Part shown: piece after piece, positions 11,134 to 22,911 of the stretch | Layout: every line of letters begins with the position of its first letter | Position numbering within the stretch: position 1 is the first letter of the stretch | NCBI GenBank assembly: GCA_033807695.1 | Contig: CM066307.1 | Location: forward strand, 3,162,001 to 3,226,000 | Source of the DNA: Daedaleopsis sinensis | Taxonomy: Eukaryota > Basidiomycota > Agaricomycetes > Polyporales > Polyporaceae | Direction of reading: 5' to 3' | DNA: 64,000 nt | The notes under the pieces: generated by a model | What the model was told of the DNA's origin: nothing | Database searches by the model: none | What the model saw: the letters and a program-made list of their open reading frames with translations, nothing else | Translations under genes and position numbers: made by a program

Positions 11134-11168
11134 TGCACTGTTTGAAGCTTGAAGCTCCAAACAGTGCA
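11134..11168. repeat. 11-bp inverted repeat (hairpin)
   Basis: TGCACTGTTTG at 11134-11144 and its exact complement CAAACAGTGCA at 11158-11168 surround a 13-nt loop. It lies about 360 bp beyond the 3' end of the BTB gene. It could be a MITE remnant or chance. Confidence 0.6.
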
Positions 11169-11527
11169 CACTGGTAGGGACGAAGCTACTTGCCGGGATA
11201 CCGCACGATCTCTACAGTGTCGCCGACGGCTGAGAATATTGGGCCAGTGCTGGCTTGAGAGGACGTCGGAAGATGGCTTAGCTCGAAACTTTAGCTTTGG
11301 GGTCTGTCTGTGGTCTGTCTGTAGACTAACAATTTGGCAGTTGGTCCTTGTCTTAACGGAGCTGCCGAACGGGGAGGTCAGGAGGAAGTTATAGCTCGAT
11401 TTGCTTGCGCACTGCGCAGGTTCCCAACGACTCGGAGTCAACCGGATGACGTTGGGCGCTACTACTAGCAAACCTCCGAGTCACGCCGGCGCACCCGAGT
11501 CGGTCACCCTTAAGCTTGGGATCATCG

Positions 11528-12837
11528 TCAAGATGGGCCAGTCACTGCGTCACGGTAGGGACCGGCGTGGGCTGGCGACCAAGCAACCAGTACACCAGGA
11601 TGAAGGAATTCAAGCCGCCTGTCGAGGAGGGCAGTAATAATATTCGGCGCTCCTCCGACGAGTTCAAGGTATGCCAGACTGGGATACCTGCATCCAAGAC
11701 AGTCAGCTCGTCGATACCACACACACAGTGCAGCGCATGTCGTAGCAGAACATACCTCGCGAAGAAGCTCGAGAAGGCCTCCTCCACGATGTTCTCGGGT
11801 GTCAAGTGCGAGATGATTGCCTCGTAGGCAAGCCTTTGGAGCTCATCGATGCCATACTGTCACAGGTAATCGCGTGAGCCACCGATTCGGACACTCGAAG
11901 AACGCCCCCTAGTGACACCTAAAACTCACCGCTTCTGCCAAGCGGTACATAGACTTCGGCGAGCACGCGGGGGCGCCGTTGTCGAAGGTCGTCAGCAGCG
12001 CGAGTCTCCTCACGGCGGCACCCTCGGAGCTGAGAGGGAGGAAGTTGGTCTTGCCGGTGTACAGATAGAACACGCATGCTTTCAACCTGCCAAAACGATT
12101 AATACCGACACGGTCTGCTGGCGATCGCAACTACTCACGTCCGATGAGCGATGTTGGGAATGAGGATCCGGTGGCGCTTCATGCTCCCCTGATGGGCTGG
12201 ATTTGAGTCCGGAACTGGATCGGGCGTGTTTGCAGTGTCTTTGCTATCAGCTCTCCCCTTCCCTTTCGACGAGGAACCGCCGGAAGAGGAAGGGCTCGCG
12301 ACGTTGGTATTATCGTGGCAGGCGCTACCGTCGGCCTCCTCGAACTCGTCGAGGTCACTGTCCATATCGTAGTCGTACTCCGATTCGAGTGCGCACTGAC
12401 GAACGGGAGACGCCTCGTCCGAATCTGCATCCTAGTCCAAATTTTGCGCGCCCTCGGAGAATCCGGAAGTCAAGACTACTCCCGGCGTGACAAGGATCCC
12501 GCGTGAGATCGTGCGCATACTACATCTGCAGCGGATAACACTCACGCTTTGAGAAATGGCCGGTGTCCTTGAGAATGGAGCCGATGGCGGCGACGGGCTG
12601 GGGCTTGTCGATCCTGACAGAGCCGTCGGGGAAGATCGTGCGTCGACTGAAGGAGTAGAGGTACACATCGCGGAACTCCCGCGGCTCCAGCGATTCTCTG
12701 AGGGCCCTCTCCGCCGCTGTCAAAGCCGCCGAGTTAGAAGGAGTCAGAGTTGACTTGGTAACCTCCAAACTCGGTTTGGGGGCGTCCTCCGAGGTGGCCG
12801 TTTGAGGGTTTGCTTTGGGAATCTCCGCCGAAGCCAT
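11528..12837 (-). CDS. BTB/POZ-domain protein, probably interrupted by an in-frame stop
   Basis: Minus strand, with ATG at 12837 (MASAEIPKANPQ). Exon 1 gives REFRDVYLYSFSRRT, DGSVRIDKPQPVAAIGSILK and GHFSK, the start of a basidiomycete-type BTB fold. Exon 2 gives LVLTSGFSEGAQNLD. The next codon is TAG (12434-12432), after which the same frame continues DADSDEASPVRQCALESEYD and the acidic DSDLDEFEEAD, typical of the variable insert of these proteins. Later exons supply LKACVFYLYTGKTNFLPL, CSPKSMYRLAEA, YGIDELQRLAYEAIISHL and TPENIVEEAFSSFFARYPSL, the C-terminal BTB helices. No GT-AG intron that I tried removes the stop and keeps frame. The final exon also ends atypically. BTB proteins of this kind are abundant in agaricomycetes, with unknown partners. 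Confidence 0.65.
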
Positions 12838-13790
12838 CACGAGCGCTCTCTGGCTGGCACCGTACATACTTATATGAGCTGCGAGGGGATCAAATTTGGT
12901 GGAGCATTTGTCAATGGACTCGAGGCCGACACGCACCATGCATTCCGGCCCTATGCGGCTATGCCAGTGGTGCGATACTGAGGCACCACGACGTGCATTA
13001 CTACATCGAAGTTCAAGTTCGTATGGGTTTGGACCACGAGCTGCAGGCCGGTAAGCTGCTGTTACGTACGCTAAAGCTCCAGAATCATCGAGACTGGTAA
13101 TGACTTCGGAACCGGCAAGCCTGAGAAGGCTTAAAGAAGTACTTTAAGTCAGTGATCGGGCATTGGGTATAAATATATACACGTACTTGAAGTCTGTGCT
13201 CAACATGCTACGTACAATGGCAGATGTGACGAAAACGATCCGTAATGCGAAACTTCCAAAGTCCCGAGGGCAAAATTTGAACGCACGACCGAGCCCGCAC
13301 CGGCGACGTTAGTATCGGGCGGTAAGGGAAGGGGAAGCACATTATGGCTGTTACGAGACCCTAAAATGCCGAATATCATCGAGTGAAGTTGGGGGCGGAT
13401 GGAAGCGTATGTCGAATGTGGATTCCATAGAAATGGAATGCCGAATAAGCTAGCGGTAAGTTATGTGTGCCGCATGCGTTCTGGCGAAGATGCTGACGCT
13501 GGATGGATGGCAGGTGCTTGTAAAGTATGCAGTGCGCGAGCCGCCCTCGCAAACGAGCTCGGATAAGAGGGTCCTACAGTAGTGATCCGGCAAACGACGA
13601 AGGACGATATTTCTCCACTGGGCTAAATTTTGTACAGTGATGGAGGGGCGGGGGACAAAACGAACGTAAGAAGCGAAACTATATGCACAACAACGGCCAG
13701 CAGCAGTATGCACACAAACACAGAACGAGAAGACGACACCCGAGAGAGGGATCATACAACCGACGACAACGATCCCAACGGTCCTCGGGC
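12838..13790. other. Intergenic, no gene seen
   Basis: This stretch lies between the BTB start and the 3' end of the long unknown gene. Open frames are short and none resembles a protein family. Stretches such as TATAAATATATAC near 13168-13180 are AT-rich but not placed to serve a called gene. Confidence 0.5.
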
Positions 13791-15870
13791 TTAGTACCTG
13801 AGGCTGTTGAACCGTCGCCTGAACCGCGCAAGGATGCCACCCGCACCCGCCTCCGCCGGCTGGCCGACGTCTGAATCCACCGCACCCGCACCAAGACTCC
13901 CTTGCGAGCCAAACCGCCCCCTCCGCTTCCTAAACGACGTGATCGAGAACACACGCTTGAGCGCATGCTCCTTCACGCTCTCCCCCTCGCCCAGCACGGT
14001 ATCTGCATATCCGCTCATCGACGTCTGCGGCCGCGCGAACCCCGCCCCGCTCCCATCCTCCGCAGAGAAGCCCGCCTCGCTCTCCGGCACGGCGACGAGC
14101 GACGGCGACGTGAGCCGCATCCCGGACGCCTTCGAGAGCGAGCCCGAGGCCGCGGGGAACGGCGCGTGCAGGCTCTGCGTGACGCCCGCGCGCAGGTGTG
14201 CGTTCGACGTTGCCGGCCGCAGCCGGACAGGCGGGAACGGGGACGCGCCGAGCGGCGTGTCGGTGTGGCTGCGGAGGCGCCCGATGATTTCTGGGGGTGG
14301 TGACATCGTGCGTGCGGGGAGAGGAGAGGAGGGCCGCGACAGCGAGGACATGGCGAGGGAGGGCGGTTGCGGGGGCGACGAGGGCGGGGACGCGTGCGGG
14401 AGGTCGCCGTAGAGGCCGAGGTCGTGGTCGAACGCGGGGATCGTGAGGGCGAACTCGGGTGCGGACGAGGACTTACGTGGCGCGAGGGCGTCCGGAGATT
14501 GCATGCGTGTGCGTGTGCGGGACTGGGAGTCGTGTGCACTTGGCGAGGGGGCGAGTGCGGGGAGCGTGACGTCCAGCGAGGATGACACGAGGCCTTCAAG
14601 TAGGTCAACGGCGTAGTCTGGGAGGGTGACGTCGCCCATCTCGGCGACGATCGCACTACGGTCGCAGTGCGCCTCCATCTTCGCGATATTGATGCAGATA
14701 GACCCGTCGGGGCCTGGGAGGAGGGGGGATGGGGGGAGCTTGAGCTGCAGGGTTTTGCTGGGGGAGAGCGGAAGGGCGGGGACGTCTTCCACACACGTCG
14801 CGTCCGTGGAGTCGGAGTTCCTACGCGAATGACTGCCGTCAAGCGATTTAGACCGCCGGCGAGCCTGGATCGGGGACCGCAGCGCCAGCTCGAGAGCCGA
14901 GGCGCGCAGCCGCATCGGCCGGACTTGGGAGATGGTTTGCCGACGGAGGAGGACGGTTGGGCTCGCGGACGCGCTGCGGCTGTGGGATGGGAAAGTGATA
15001 CGGGTGGGGGACAGCTGCATAAATTTTGCCAGGTTGGCTTCGTGCTGGGACATCGGGGCTGGAGAGTCCATGAGGAGCGGGGGAGGAGCCTCGGAGATGG
15101 GGCTGCAGAGCTTCGTGACTAGGTCGCGGGTGAGCGCGGACTGGCCTTGCCTGGCCGAGCTGCGCCGCTGCTCGAGCCAGCACTCGCGCTGGAGGGACTT
15201 GACTTCTTCCGCCGAGAGTCCAACCTGGTTTTTGACGGATAGGCATGCACGGAGTTTGGCGGCGCATACTTGCGCGTCCTTCGCCTGCTCACTGAGCAAC
15301 GCGGTTGCTTGTTCGAGAACGCGAATCTGTAGCTCTTGCGGGGAGACTTCTGCAGAGGAAGTCTCTACGGCCGAACGAAGTGCGCTCTCAGCCTTGGAGT
15401 ATCGTGAACGTCGTCGGGCGCTGAGCATTGCGGTGGGCGGTGCAGAAGAGGCGGATGCCGGGGTAAAGGGATGAGCGCTGGGTGGATGCTTTGGGGACAT
15501 CATCGTTGGATTTGGTCGTCCAAATGTATGGCTCGTGTCGGGTGTACTGAAGCAGCGAAAGGGGTAAGAATGATATAGTTCGGTCTGAAAGTGCAACATA
15601 CCGAATAGATAGATATGATTGACGGTGAGATGGGGGACATAGAGAATTCGTACGTCCCTGCGAGGAGTTATAGCGGTAGGAAGTAAGCGTGAAGAATGGA
15701 CTTACCCTTGGGGAATCTGGCCACAAAGCTTCGTCCTCTGTGACGATACGGAGACCGGCAGACTTGATGCGCCTAATGGAAAGACCGGTGGGAGGTTCGA
15801 GCAGACACTGCGAGTCCTCGGTTTCCTCCTCGATATCCGAGAAGCAGTCCACAATCTTCTGGCCGAGCAT
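13791..15870 (-). CDS. Hypothetical low-complexity Ser/Pro-rich protein, unknown function
   Basis: Two exons. Exon 1 starts at the ATG at 15870 (MLGQKIVDCFSDIEEETEDS) and ends EDEALWPDSPR at a GTAAGT donor. A phase-0 acceptor CTTTCAG near 15585 joins it to TELYHSYPFRCFSTPD and one long exon. The total is about 645 residues. The N-terminal third is helical and charged (QELQIRVLEQATALLSEQAK, EVKSLQRECWLEQRRSS), a possible coiled coil. The rest is Ser/Pro/Ala-rich with repeated SPS or SPP and RRRS/RRNS motifs, possible kinase target sites. The C-terminus is strongly basic (SFRKRRGRFGSQ and LARFRRRFNSLRY). No domain is recognised. The length and GC-rich codon use support a real gene. Confidence 0.75.
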
Positions 15871-18176
15871 GGTGTGTATCGGGAGGCGGGGATGTTGTCA
15901 AATAGCCAATACTTATGGGAAGTAGGGAAGAATGAAGTCACAGCGGTGAGAACGAATGAGAGAGGGTAATAAAGAGAGTCAAAGACGGCAGCGGAGATGA
16001 GCCATGGCAAGAGGACGCACTGGGCGTGTAGGAAAGAACGTGGACGGTCCAAGTCTCGAGTTGCCAGGCGATGTAGGCGCGCCTCCCGATCAGTTTCCGT
16101 AACGCGTTCGAGAGCACACGTCATAACGGTCACATCTTCCCGCCCTCTTACCCCTTTCGGCCACCATACGTCGGCATGCCTCCTTCTGGCCCCCGCCCCG
16201 TTCTTACTTACTCCCTGCGTCCACTGCCAGCGAAAGACTACAACAGCTTGACATCGTACTTGCCAGCTCTTGAACATGTGAACCTGCATCATCACTTCTA
16301 CGAAGATCCCCCTGATGTGCCGCAGACAATCCCAGGGCAATCCCCACATCATCAGGATTACTCCAGGGAGATGGATTTCACATACCGGTGCTGGAGCGTC
16401 TTACGAGTGTTTGCTATGCACTCATTACACGCTTCACACGCTGTATCGGCCATCACGGAGGTGTTTCTTGTAACCATAGCAGCTGCGTGGAAGTTGGCTC
16501 TTCGAGTTGCCGACCTTTCTATGGCACGCGAGGCGGGAGCTGTCTTGTGGACCCTACATTCCGCGGCCTCTCCAGGTTCGGAACATGCCACTCACACGCA
16601 AAGGTAAGAGGTGGAAGGAGGTGGAGGGTTCTTGGTATAAGACCAGCGCGCGGCCTCGCAGAGAGTGGGAGACCCGGAGCAGGAGTGGACAACGCTGAGT
16701 ACGCATGCCCATCTCAGCTTCACAAATCACAGTATTAAAACTCACTGGTTTGGTCTTTCTGTCTCATCAGGTCAATCGACATGAGGCAGATGCATGATAG
16801 TGGCGCTGCCTCGCATGGTCTCATATAGTTTCCCCCCGTCCGCCGAACGATCTGTGTCAAACCTATCAGGGCGGACTGTATCGAGAGGGAACTTGCCTGG
16901 TGACCGGTTGACTGAGCGGTGAGTGAGCTCCATCTCATACTGCAGCTATGCTGTCTGCCAGCCTATGCACGCATTGCTGTGATAGGTAGTTAGATACATT
17001 GGTATCCGCATTGCAAGACACCAGCTCACCTCCAATCGTGGAACGTGACAAGACGCCTCGATGAATGCTTCGCTGATCAACGAAACTAGATGATAGGTTA
17101 GTACTCTAGTATGGTTATGGATAAGAGAGCACGGTGACTGCAGCATGTGCGATATTGAGAACTAAATGTATGCTGACGTCTGTCCCCGAGATGGCTCACT
17201 AGCTCTAGCTCTAGGCGATAACCTCACCTGACATGACATGTAACAGCTCTGTATGACTGGCGCACGGCTTGCATAACAACACTACCTCCTAGGGGATCGA
17301 TCTTGCCCCAAGATGCGGATTGGATCTTGAGGCCGGAAGGCTTGGATCTCGAAGGCGGAAGGCGACGTACCCGCCGCGTTTGTGGTACCATGTTGAAGGT
17401 ATTCCCAGTTCTCATCCGAGCGATGAGCTATGAAAGAACCACCTTGGCGATGACTGTTGGTAGCAAATGCATCTGAGCGGATGGATGTTAGGACCAGGAC
17501 TCCGACCAGGGGGAGACGGGGCACTTGGAGCGTCCATCACCAGCGGAGTCTTTCAATTTTGACCCACAGATGGTCATTGTTCTCAGGCGACCTCACCTTA
17601 TGGCCTTCGAATTCAAATCCGCTCAGAACGCCGTTCATATCTCCTATCAGTTTGCTCTTTCCGTAAACATGTCGATACACCGCACGATCATTCACAGCGT
17701 TCGAGGGCATGTGCGGTTCTCCAACTTACCAGCTGATCAACGCAGTACGGCGACTATTCGAACGCGGTTCTGCCTGTCTTACCCCGAGTGTCGCTATCAC
17801 CGTCTTGCACCCACTCCGCAAGTTCTTGATCTGGTGATGTACGTATTCTGTACCCGCGCCGGCGACCACTCGGGGGTTGTGTCGCATCCAAACCAGGGCG
17901 CCCTATCCCGCGCACGCAATACATGCAGATCCGTTCACTCAACCATCCGCAATTCGCCAATAGCACATCGCAATCTTCTCCGGACATGGCGGGGCCGGGC
18001 GTCAGGTCACGATGCCATCGTTCCCTGCCGTCAGCTCGCGGTGACATACGTTCTATCATGCTTCCTGATCTCGTCATCCCCCTGGTGCGTTTCTTATAAG
18101 AGTAGCGGATTGCAGGACAGGATGCGACTCCGTGAACTAGTGAAAAGGACTCGTCTCCTCCCGCTCGGTGGTAACC
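15871..18176. other. 2.3-kb intergenic region, no convincing gene
   Basis: The left part is the promoter of the long unknown gene. A 143-codon ATG frame on the plus strand (16176-16607) starts MPPSGPRPVLTYSLRPLPAK and has plausible codon use, but it matches nothing and has no visible partner exons, so it stays uncalled. A longer plus-strand frame at 17525-18334 overlaps the carboxypeptidase start in another frame and is rejected. Confidence 0.5.
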
Positions 18177-20835
18177 ATGCGTCTTGGAACCCATATACTG
18201 CCTGTCCTTACACTTGCGCTGGGACTCTCCACCGCCGTCTCTGGCCAAGGAAGCTCGAGCGTGCCCAACACCTTCCCTCACTCCTGGCCCGGCCAACCCA
18301 AAGGCAACTTCAGCACCGAATGGCAGTCCTGTAAGTCCCGCCGACTCGTACTACGGCTCAGCAATGGCCACTCACGCATGCGCGGCAGACTTCGAGGTCA
18401 CGGCCAAGTTGCCGAACATCACAGGCTCGCTCCCGCGCAACTTCGCGGGCAACATACCCGTCAACCGCCCCGGGCACCCCAACGACACCCTCTTCTTCTG
18501 GGCGTTTGAGAAAACAGGCCAGAACGGCTCCCTGACCGCGCCCGCCAACCCAAACAACACAGAGCCGTGGATCATCTGGCTGCAAGGAGGGTGAGTGCAA
18601 GGACGCGCCCGATGCGCCTGCCTTTGGACCGACGCCTCCGTTCATCAGCCCAGGTTCCTCGGGCATGATTGCCCTGACTACGGAGGTAAGAGCGAACGTC
18701 CGATTCCGTGCGATGTCCCCACGAACTGAGGCACATCGTATGCAATGAATCACCAATGGTCACTCGTCTTCTGTCTGCAGAACGGCCCCATCCACGTCCA
18801 GCCAAACGGCACATGGTTCCAAAATCCCTTCAGCTGGAATACCCTCGCAGACACCATCTGGATCGACCAGCCAGTCGGTGCGCTCCTTTCGTCTTCTTCT
18901 GCTACCTCTGAGGGCACGGCAGGCACTGAGCGCTCACCTTTCTACAGGCACCGGCTTCTCGACAGCGGACTCGACAGGCTACGGTATGGCATCCGTCTCT
19001 TGGCCGGTTTGTACAGCGGCGTTGTGCCTGTTGTTTGCTCACACGCGGGTCTTCTCCCAGTACCGGACGAGGATCAAACTGGCGAGGACTTTGTACGTCT
19101 CTCCTTGCCAATGCATGCCGTACATCGGCGAGCTGACTTCCATGCCGCGCACGTAGGTCGGCTTCCTCACGAACCTCGTACAAGTCTTCCCGAGCTTGGC
19201 GACGCGGCCCCTGTTCCTGACGGGCGAGAGCTACGCCGGAACGTACATCGTCAGTCCCTCTCCGGCTCCGACGAGGATGGTGTCCTGACCGAGGGCTGAC
19301 AACCTCCGCAGCCGTACATCACGAAACACATATTCCAGACACCGAACCCACCTGTCAACCTGCGCAAAATCGCGATCGGAGACGGGTCCCTGGGCTCCCA
19401 AGCCACCGTTGAGCATCTTCCTGTCGTGAGTGACCACTTACGAGATGCAAGTCTAGGTGCTCAGCGCGGCTACAGGTGAACGTGATAGAGACGTACCCTG
19501 CACTCATTGGCTACGACGAGGACGTGTTCAACTTCTTCCGAGAGCAGTGAGTCCCCATCCAATCAATGCCTTGAAGAATCCTTACAAAAACACACTTCTA
19601 TCTATCTTCCCAGAACGCACCTATGCGCCTTCGACCTGAACCTTACCTACCCCCAACAAGGGCACTTCCCGACCCTGAATCTCGTCCGGCCTACCGCCAA
19701 CTCCGCGCTGAGCCAGGCGCTCCTCAACCCGATCGAGACCCGGGCGCGGACGATGCGCGAGGCCGTCTCTGAGAAGTTCACCGTCGTCCACGGGAGCCCC
19801 GCCGCCGCGCTCAATAAGCGCTCAGACTTCCTGGAACGGAGGGAGGAGGAGCGCCAGCAGTGGAAGCGCGACCTGTCCGGGCGCGCCAACGGGACGATCG
19901 ACCCTTCCTACGGCTGCTTCCTGCTCGACGAGCTCATCGACTACGCGGTCAATTTTACGTTCCCGTGGTGTAAGTCGCTGTCTGCATGCATGACCCTCCG
20001 CGTGCGCTAAGTGGCCCGTCCCGCAGCGAACGGCGACTTCGACGTGTACGACATCCCCGACGGGACGAACCCGGAGCCGTTCAAGAACGCGTCCACGTTC
20101 TTCAACGACAACCGCACGCGCGCCGCGCTCCACGCGCCCACCTCGAAGGACTGGATCCGCAACTTCAACTACCCGTTCGGGTCCGTGCACGACCGCTCCA
20201 AGGGCGACCAGTACGGCGACCCGAGCGTCGAGCCGATCGCGTTCCTCTCCGAGCTCGCCGCCAACGCGTCCGCCGCCAACGTCTCGATCGTCTTCTACTC
20301 GGGCAACGACGACGCGCTCGTCCAGCACCGCGGAACGGAGGTCATCATCCAGAACATGACCTTCGGCGGCACGCAGGGCTTCACGCGCCGGCCGGCGACG
20401 CCGTGGTTCGACGACAACGGCACCTTCGCAGGCATCGTCCACCAGGAGCGCGGGCTCGCGTACGTGCTTTTCGACGGCGCGGGCCACCTCGTGCCGCTGT
20501 GGAAGCCCACGCAGGCGCTCGTGTTCCTGCGCGAGTTCGTGCTGGGCGACAATCTGAACGGGACGGTGTCGGGGAACGTCGTGGTCGGCGGGGAGAACGC
20601 GACGCTCGCGGGCGAGTTCCTGCCTGGAGGGAACGTAGTGTATTTCGGGTCGTCTGCGACCCAGGGGACTTCGACCATTCCGGCTGCTACGCAGGCCGCG
20701 TGGAGCTCGTTCATTGCAACCGCGACCGCGCTGCCTTCGCCGCTCGGCACAAACAGTGCTTCAAGGATGGGAGTATCGGGGATGACATGGTTGGGAGGCC
20801 TCGCGCTCTCAGTTGCAAGCTGGACGATGTTGTAA
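18177..20835 (+). CDS. Secreted serine carboxypeptidase (peptidase family S10), probably GPI-anchored
   Basis: A multi-exon gene of about 640 residues with ATG at 18177. A signal peptide (MRLGTHILPVLTLALGLSTA) is followed by a mature S10 protease that removes C-terminal residues from peptides. The substrate-binding block WIIWLQGG joins FSSGM-type sequence (GSSGMIALTTE) and NGPIHVQPNGTWF. The nucleophile is in TGESYAGTYI. The acid residue is in SGNDDALVQHRG and the His in DGAGHLVPLWKP. Many NxS/T sites suggest N-glycosylation. After the catalytic domain comes a Ser/Thr/Ala-rich stretch and a hydrophobic C-terminus (TWLGGLALSVASWTML), which suggests a GPI-anchor signal. All catalytic residues are present. 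It is one of three secreted peptidase genes in the window. Confidence 0.92.
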
Positions 20836-20973
20836 ACATGCGGAGATAGTCTTCGAAGATACCTTGCTGTTAGACAGTGGTCCATGGACTGTACTTGAAG
20901 CTCACGCACGATGTCGACATGCGTATTCTGTACGATGCTCGCTCCAAGTTGCTTCCATTCGCTGTGCTGCCCT

Positions 20974-21635
20974 CTATGCGTCGTCATCGAACGAGAGCAG
21001 CTTCTTCTCCGGTTTCTTTGTCTTCTTCTTGCTCGTCTTCGCTGATACGCCAGGCTTGTCCGCCTCCTCCCTACCATCCCCAACAGCTTTCCGTTTCGTG
21101 CCCTTCCCCTTACCTGTCGCACCAGATGAGAACGAGAGACCTTGCGATTTGGCAGTTTTCGCAGTCTCGGCTGTTGATGCAGATGCCTCCTTCCCTGACG
21201 CTTCCTTGGGCGACGCTGTCTCCTTTGAGTCGGGTTCAGGAAGTGCGGGTAAACCCTTAGCTAGACAGCCTCGCTCATTACACGCGGTCGCAGTACGACC
21301 ATTCAGGTGCATAACGCACCCTTTCGTCGCTCATTCTCAGCCTCTCGCTCTGACAGATGCTTCCCCTCCCTCAGCACCACGACCTGCGGCTTCTCGTCCA
21401 TGTCGTCTTCGTCTGCACTGCCGGGCTCGTCTTGGGGCCGCTCCGGAATGGCTGGACGACGCGGGATCGGAGGCCTCCCGGACCCGTCGTATTCGAACTC
21501 GTCGTCGTAGTCGTCCTCATCCTCGTCCCTGCCACCTCCGCCCAGCCCCCGTTGCATCCTCAGGAGGAACGCGGGGGTTTTCGACTGGTATGCCAGTCGT
21601 GAGGAGAGCTGAGCGCGGGTTGGTTCTTTGGACAT
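20974..21635 (-). CDS. DUF4604 domain protein (KIAA1143-like)
   Basis: Two exons. The first runs from ATG 21635 to about 21313 and starts MSKEPTRAQLSSRLAYQSKT with PAFLLRMQRGLGGGG, the DUF4604 signature, followed by a highly acidic run (DEDEDDYDDEFEYDG). The intron (GTGCGTTATG...GCTAAG) leads to a Lys/Ser/Glu-rich tail with GKGKGTKRK and KKKTKKPEKK, ending SFDDDA at 20974. The protein is about 200 residues, mostly disordered. DUF4604 proteins are conserved in eukaryotes, but their role is not established. It is divergent from SDHAF3 with 156 bp between start codons. Confidence 0.85.
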
Positions 21636-21791
21636 GTCGCCGAGATGCTAGCAGTTCGTAGTTGTCGGAGGTCAGACTAGATTGAAGCAGCGTAGATGGT
21701 GGTGGACCGTGGTCAAGGTATACTATAGACGCTCAAGCTTGACCTCATACCAACACCTACCTGGAACTGCTGCCTGTGACCAAACGACAAG

Positions 21792-22400
21792 ATGCTACGT
21801 GTAACTGGTGTACGCCTTGCAGAATCTGTGTCAAAGCATCCTCTGAATCTTCGTGAAGCTAGTGCTGCTCTTCTACCACCACTGCCGTATGTTTCTTTGT
21901 CCTGAGGCGCACTTCACAGCTCAACACTGTCTCTCCGGTGCAGTCTCTATCGCCGGATACTACGTGCACATAGACATCTTCCCTATGAAATGAGGTCACT
22001 CGGAGACGACTACATAAAAGCAGGTGAGTGCCCTAACATTCCGTTTCCAACCCTAGCGGAACCTACCTTGTCGCACAGAGTTCCGACGACACAAAGAAAC
22101 GACGAACAAGGTCCACATCATCGGCTTCCTATCACAATGGAAGGTTTACCTGGATCAACTTCCTGCTGGCCCAGATGGGGCTAAAGCCTTCAGAGGTCGA
22201 CCCTTGGACCCGACAACCGTAGAAAAGGTGCGTACTATCCGTGCATGACCCACCGGAAACTCAAACTGATCCCACACCTTCCGAAGATGTCCGCAGAGCA
22301 GCTCGGGCAGCTGTACGAAGTCATGCACGCCACCAAAGATGTGTGGAAGCCGGCGTCACCCGAGCAGCTTGGAGAAACAGAGCTCGAACACAAGTCATGA
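21792..22400 (+). CDS. SDHAF3: Succinate dehydrogenase assembly factor 3 (ACN9/SDH7, LYR family)
   Basis: Four exons (21792-21886, 21944-22023, 22079-22227, 22287-22400) with clean GT-AG introns encode about 145 residues. The LYR-type motif spans the first splice junction: PLYRRILRAHRHLPYEMRSL. It is followed by GDDYIKAEFRRHK and VHIIGFLSQWKVYLDQL, all diagnostic of SDHAF3. The protein acts in the mitochondrial matrix, protecting the iron-sulfur subunit of complex II during maturation. The acidic/charged C-terminus (EQLGETELEHKS) is variable in the family. The third acceptor (CCGAAG, with ATG following) was chosen because it preserves the frame into MSAEQLGQLYEVM. Confidence 0.92.
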
Positions 22401-22911
22401 CAGGTTACGACTTCGTTTTCACGCCATCGTCTGTAGGGCTTGACCTACCTCTACAGAGTTCACGATATCATTCTTCTGATGGTTGTCACTCCCTATGTAC
22501 ATCTCACAATGGCACTGATCTGCTGTGTCTCTCAACGCGAAGCTCTCTTCAAGCACGGGTGTTCCCAAAATTCCTCAGTCGATGGCAGAAGTGACCTCCG
22601 ACCCATCCCGTCGATGTCGAGCGGCATCGAGCGGGTTCCACACAAAACATACACTTTAGGGTGTCCTTCCTTGAGCATCCTGACCTCTCCGAACATATCC
22701 GCTCCGAGCTCTCCGTGTCAGCGTAAACCCGCGAGAGCCTCACGTGAAGCCCACCCAGCGCTCCCGTGTACACATCTCTTGAGGCTTACTGTGCTGTGTG
22801 CCTACCTGAACTCCAGGGTATAAAAGGCTAGCTCTCCAGGGTCCCAGCTTTCTCACACTCCTCCAATCCCCCTTCAGCACTGACTAGTACTGACATCCCG
22901 TACTCCCCGAG
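22401..22911. other. Intergenic between SDHAF3 and cyanase
   Basis: These 511 bp contain the SDHAF3 3' region and the cyanase promoter with its TATAAAAG box. No gene is seen; short open frames have no family resemblance. Confidence 0.55.
22819..22826 (+). promoter_or_regulatory. TATA box of the cyanase gene
   Basis: TATAAAAG, about 90 bp before the cyanase ATG at 22912. It is the clearest core-promoter element in the window and fits an inducible detoxification gene. Confidence 0.6.

Larger units (their letters stand above)
10015..11527. other. 1.5-kb intergenic region, no convincing gene
   Basis: A 159-codon minus-strand open frame (10840-10361) has no family resemblance and shows no matching splice partners, so I do not call it. 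The region carries one notable hairpin (11134-11168) and otherwise looks non-coding. The ALDH promoter lies at its left end. Confidence 0.5.

Noticed and set aside
14015..14842. 275-codon Arg/Pro-rich minus-strand frame
   Set aside because: It is a shifted frame inside the long hypothetical gene; its Arg/Ser/Pro composition is typical of GC-rich shadow frames.
16176..16607. 143-codon ATG-started frame, plus strand
   Set aside because: Codon use is plausible and it starts near a likely promoter, but it matches nothing and ends without partner exons. Kept only as a note.
17525..18334. 269-codon plus-strand open frame
   Set aside because: It runs into the signal peptide exon of the carboxypeptidase in another frame and has no family resemblance.
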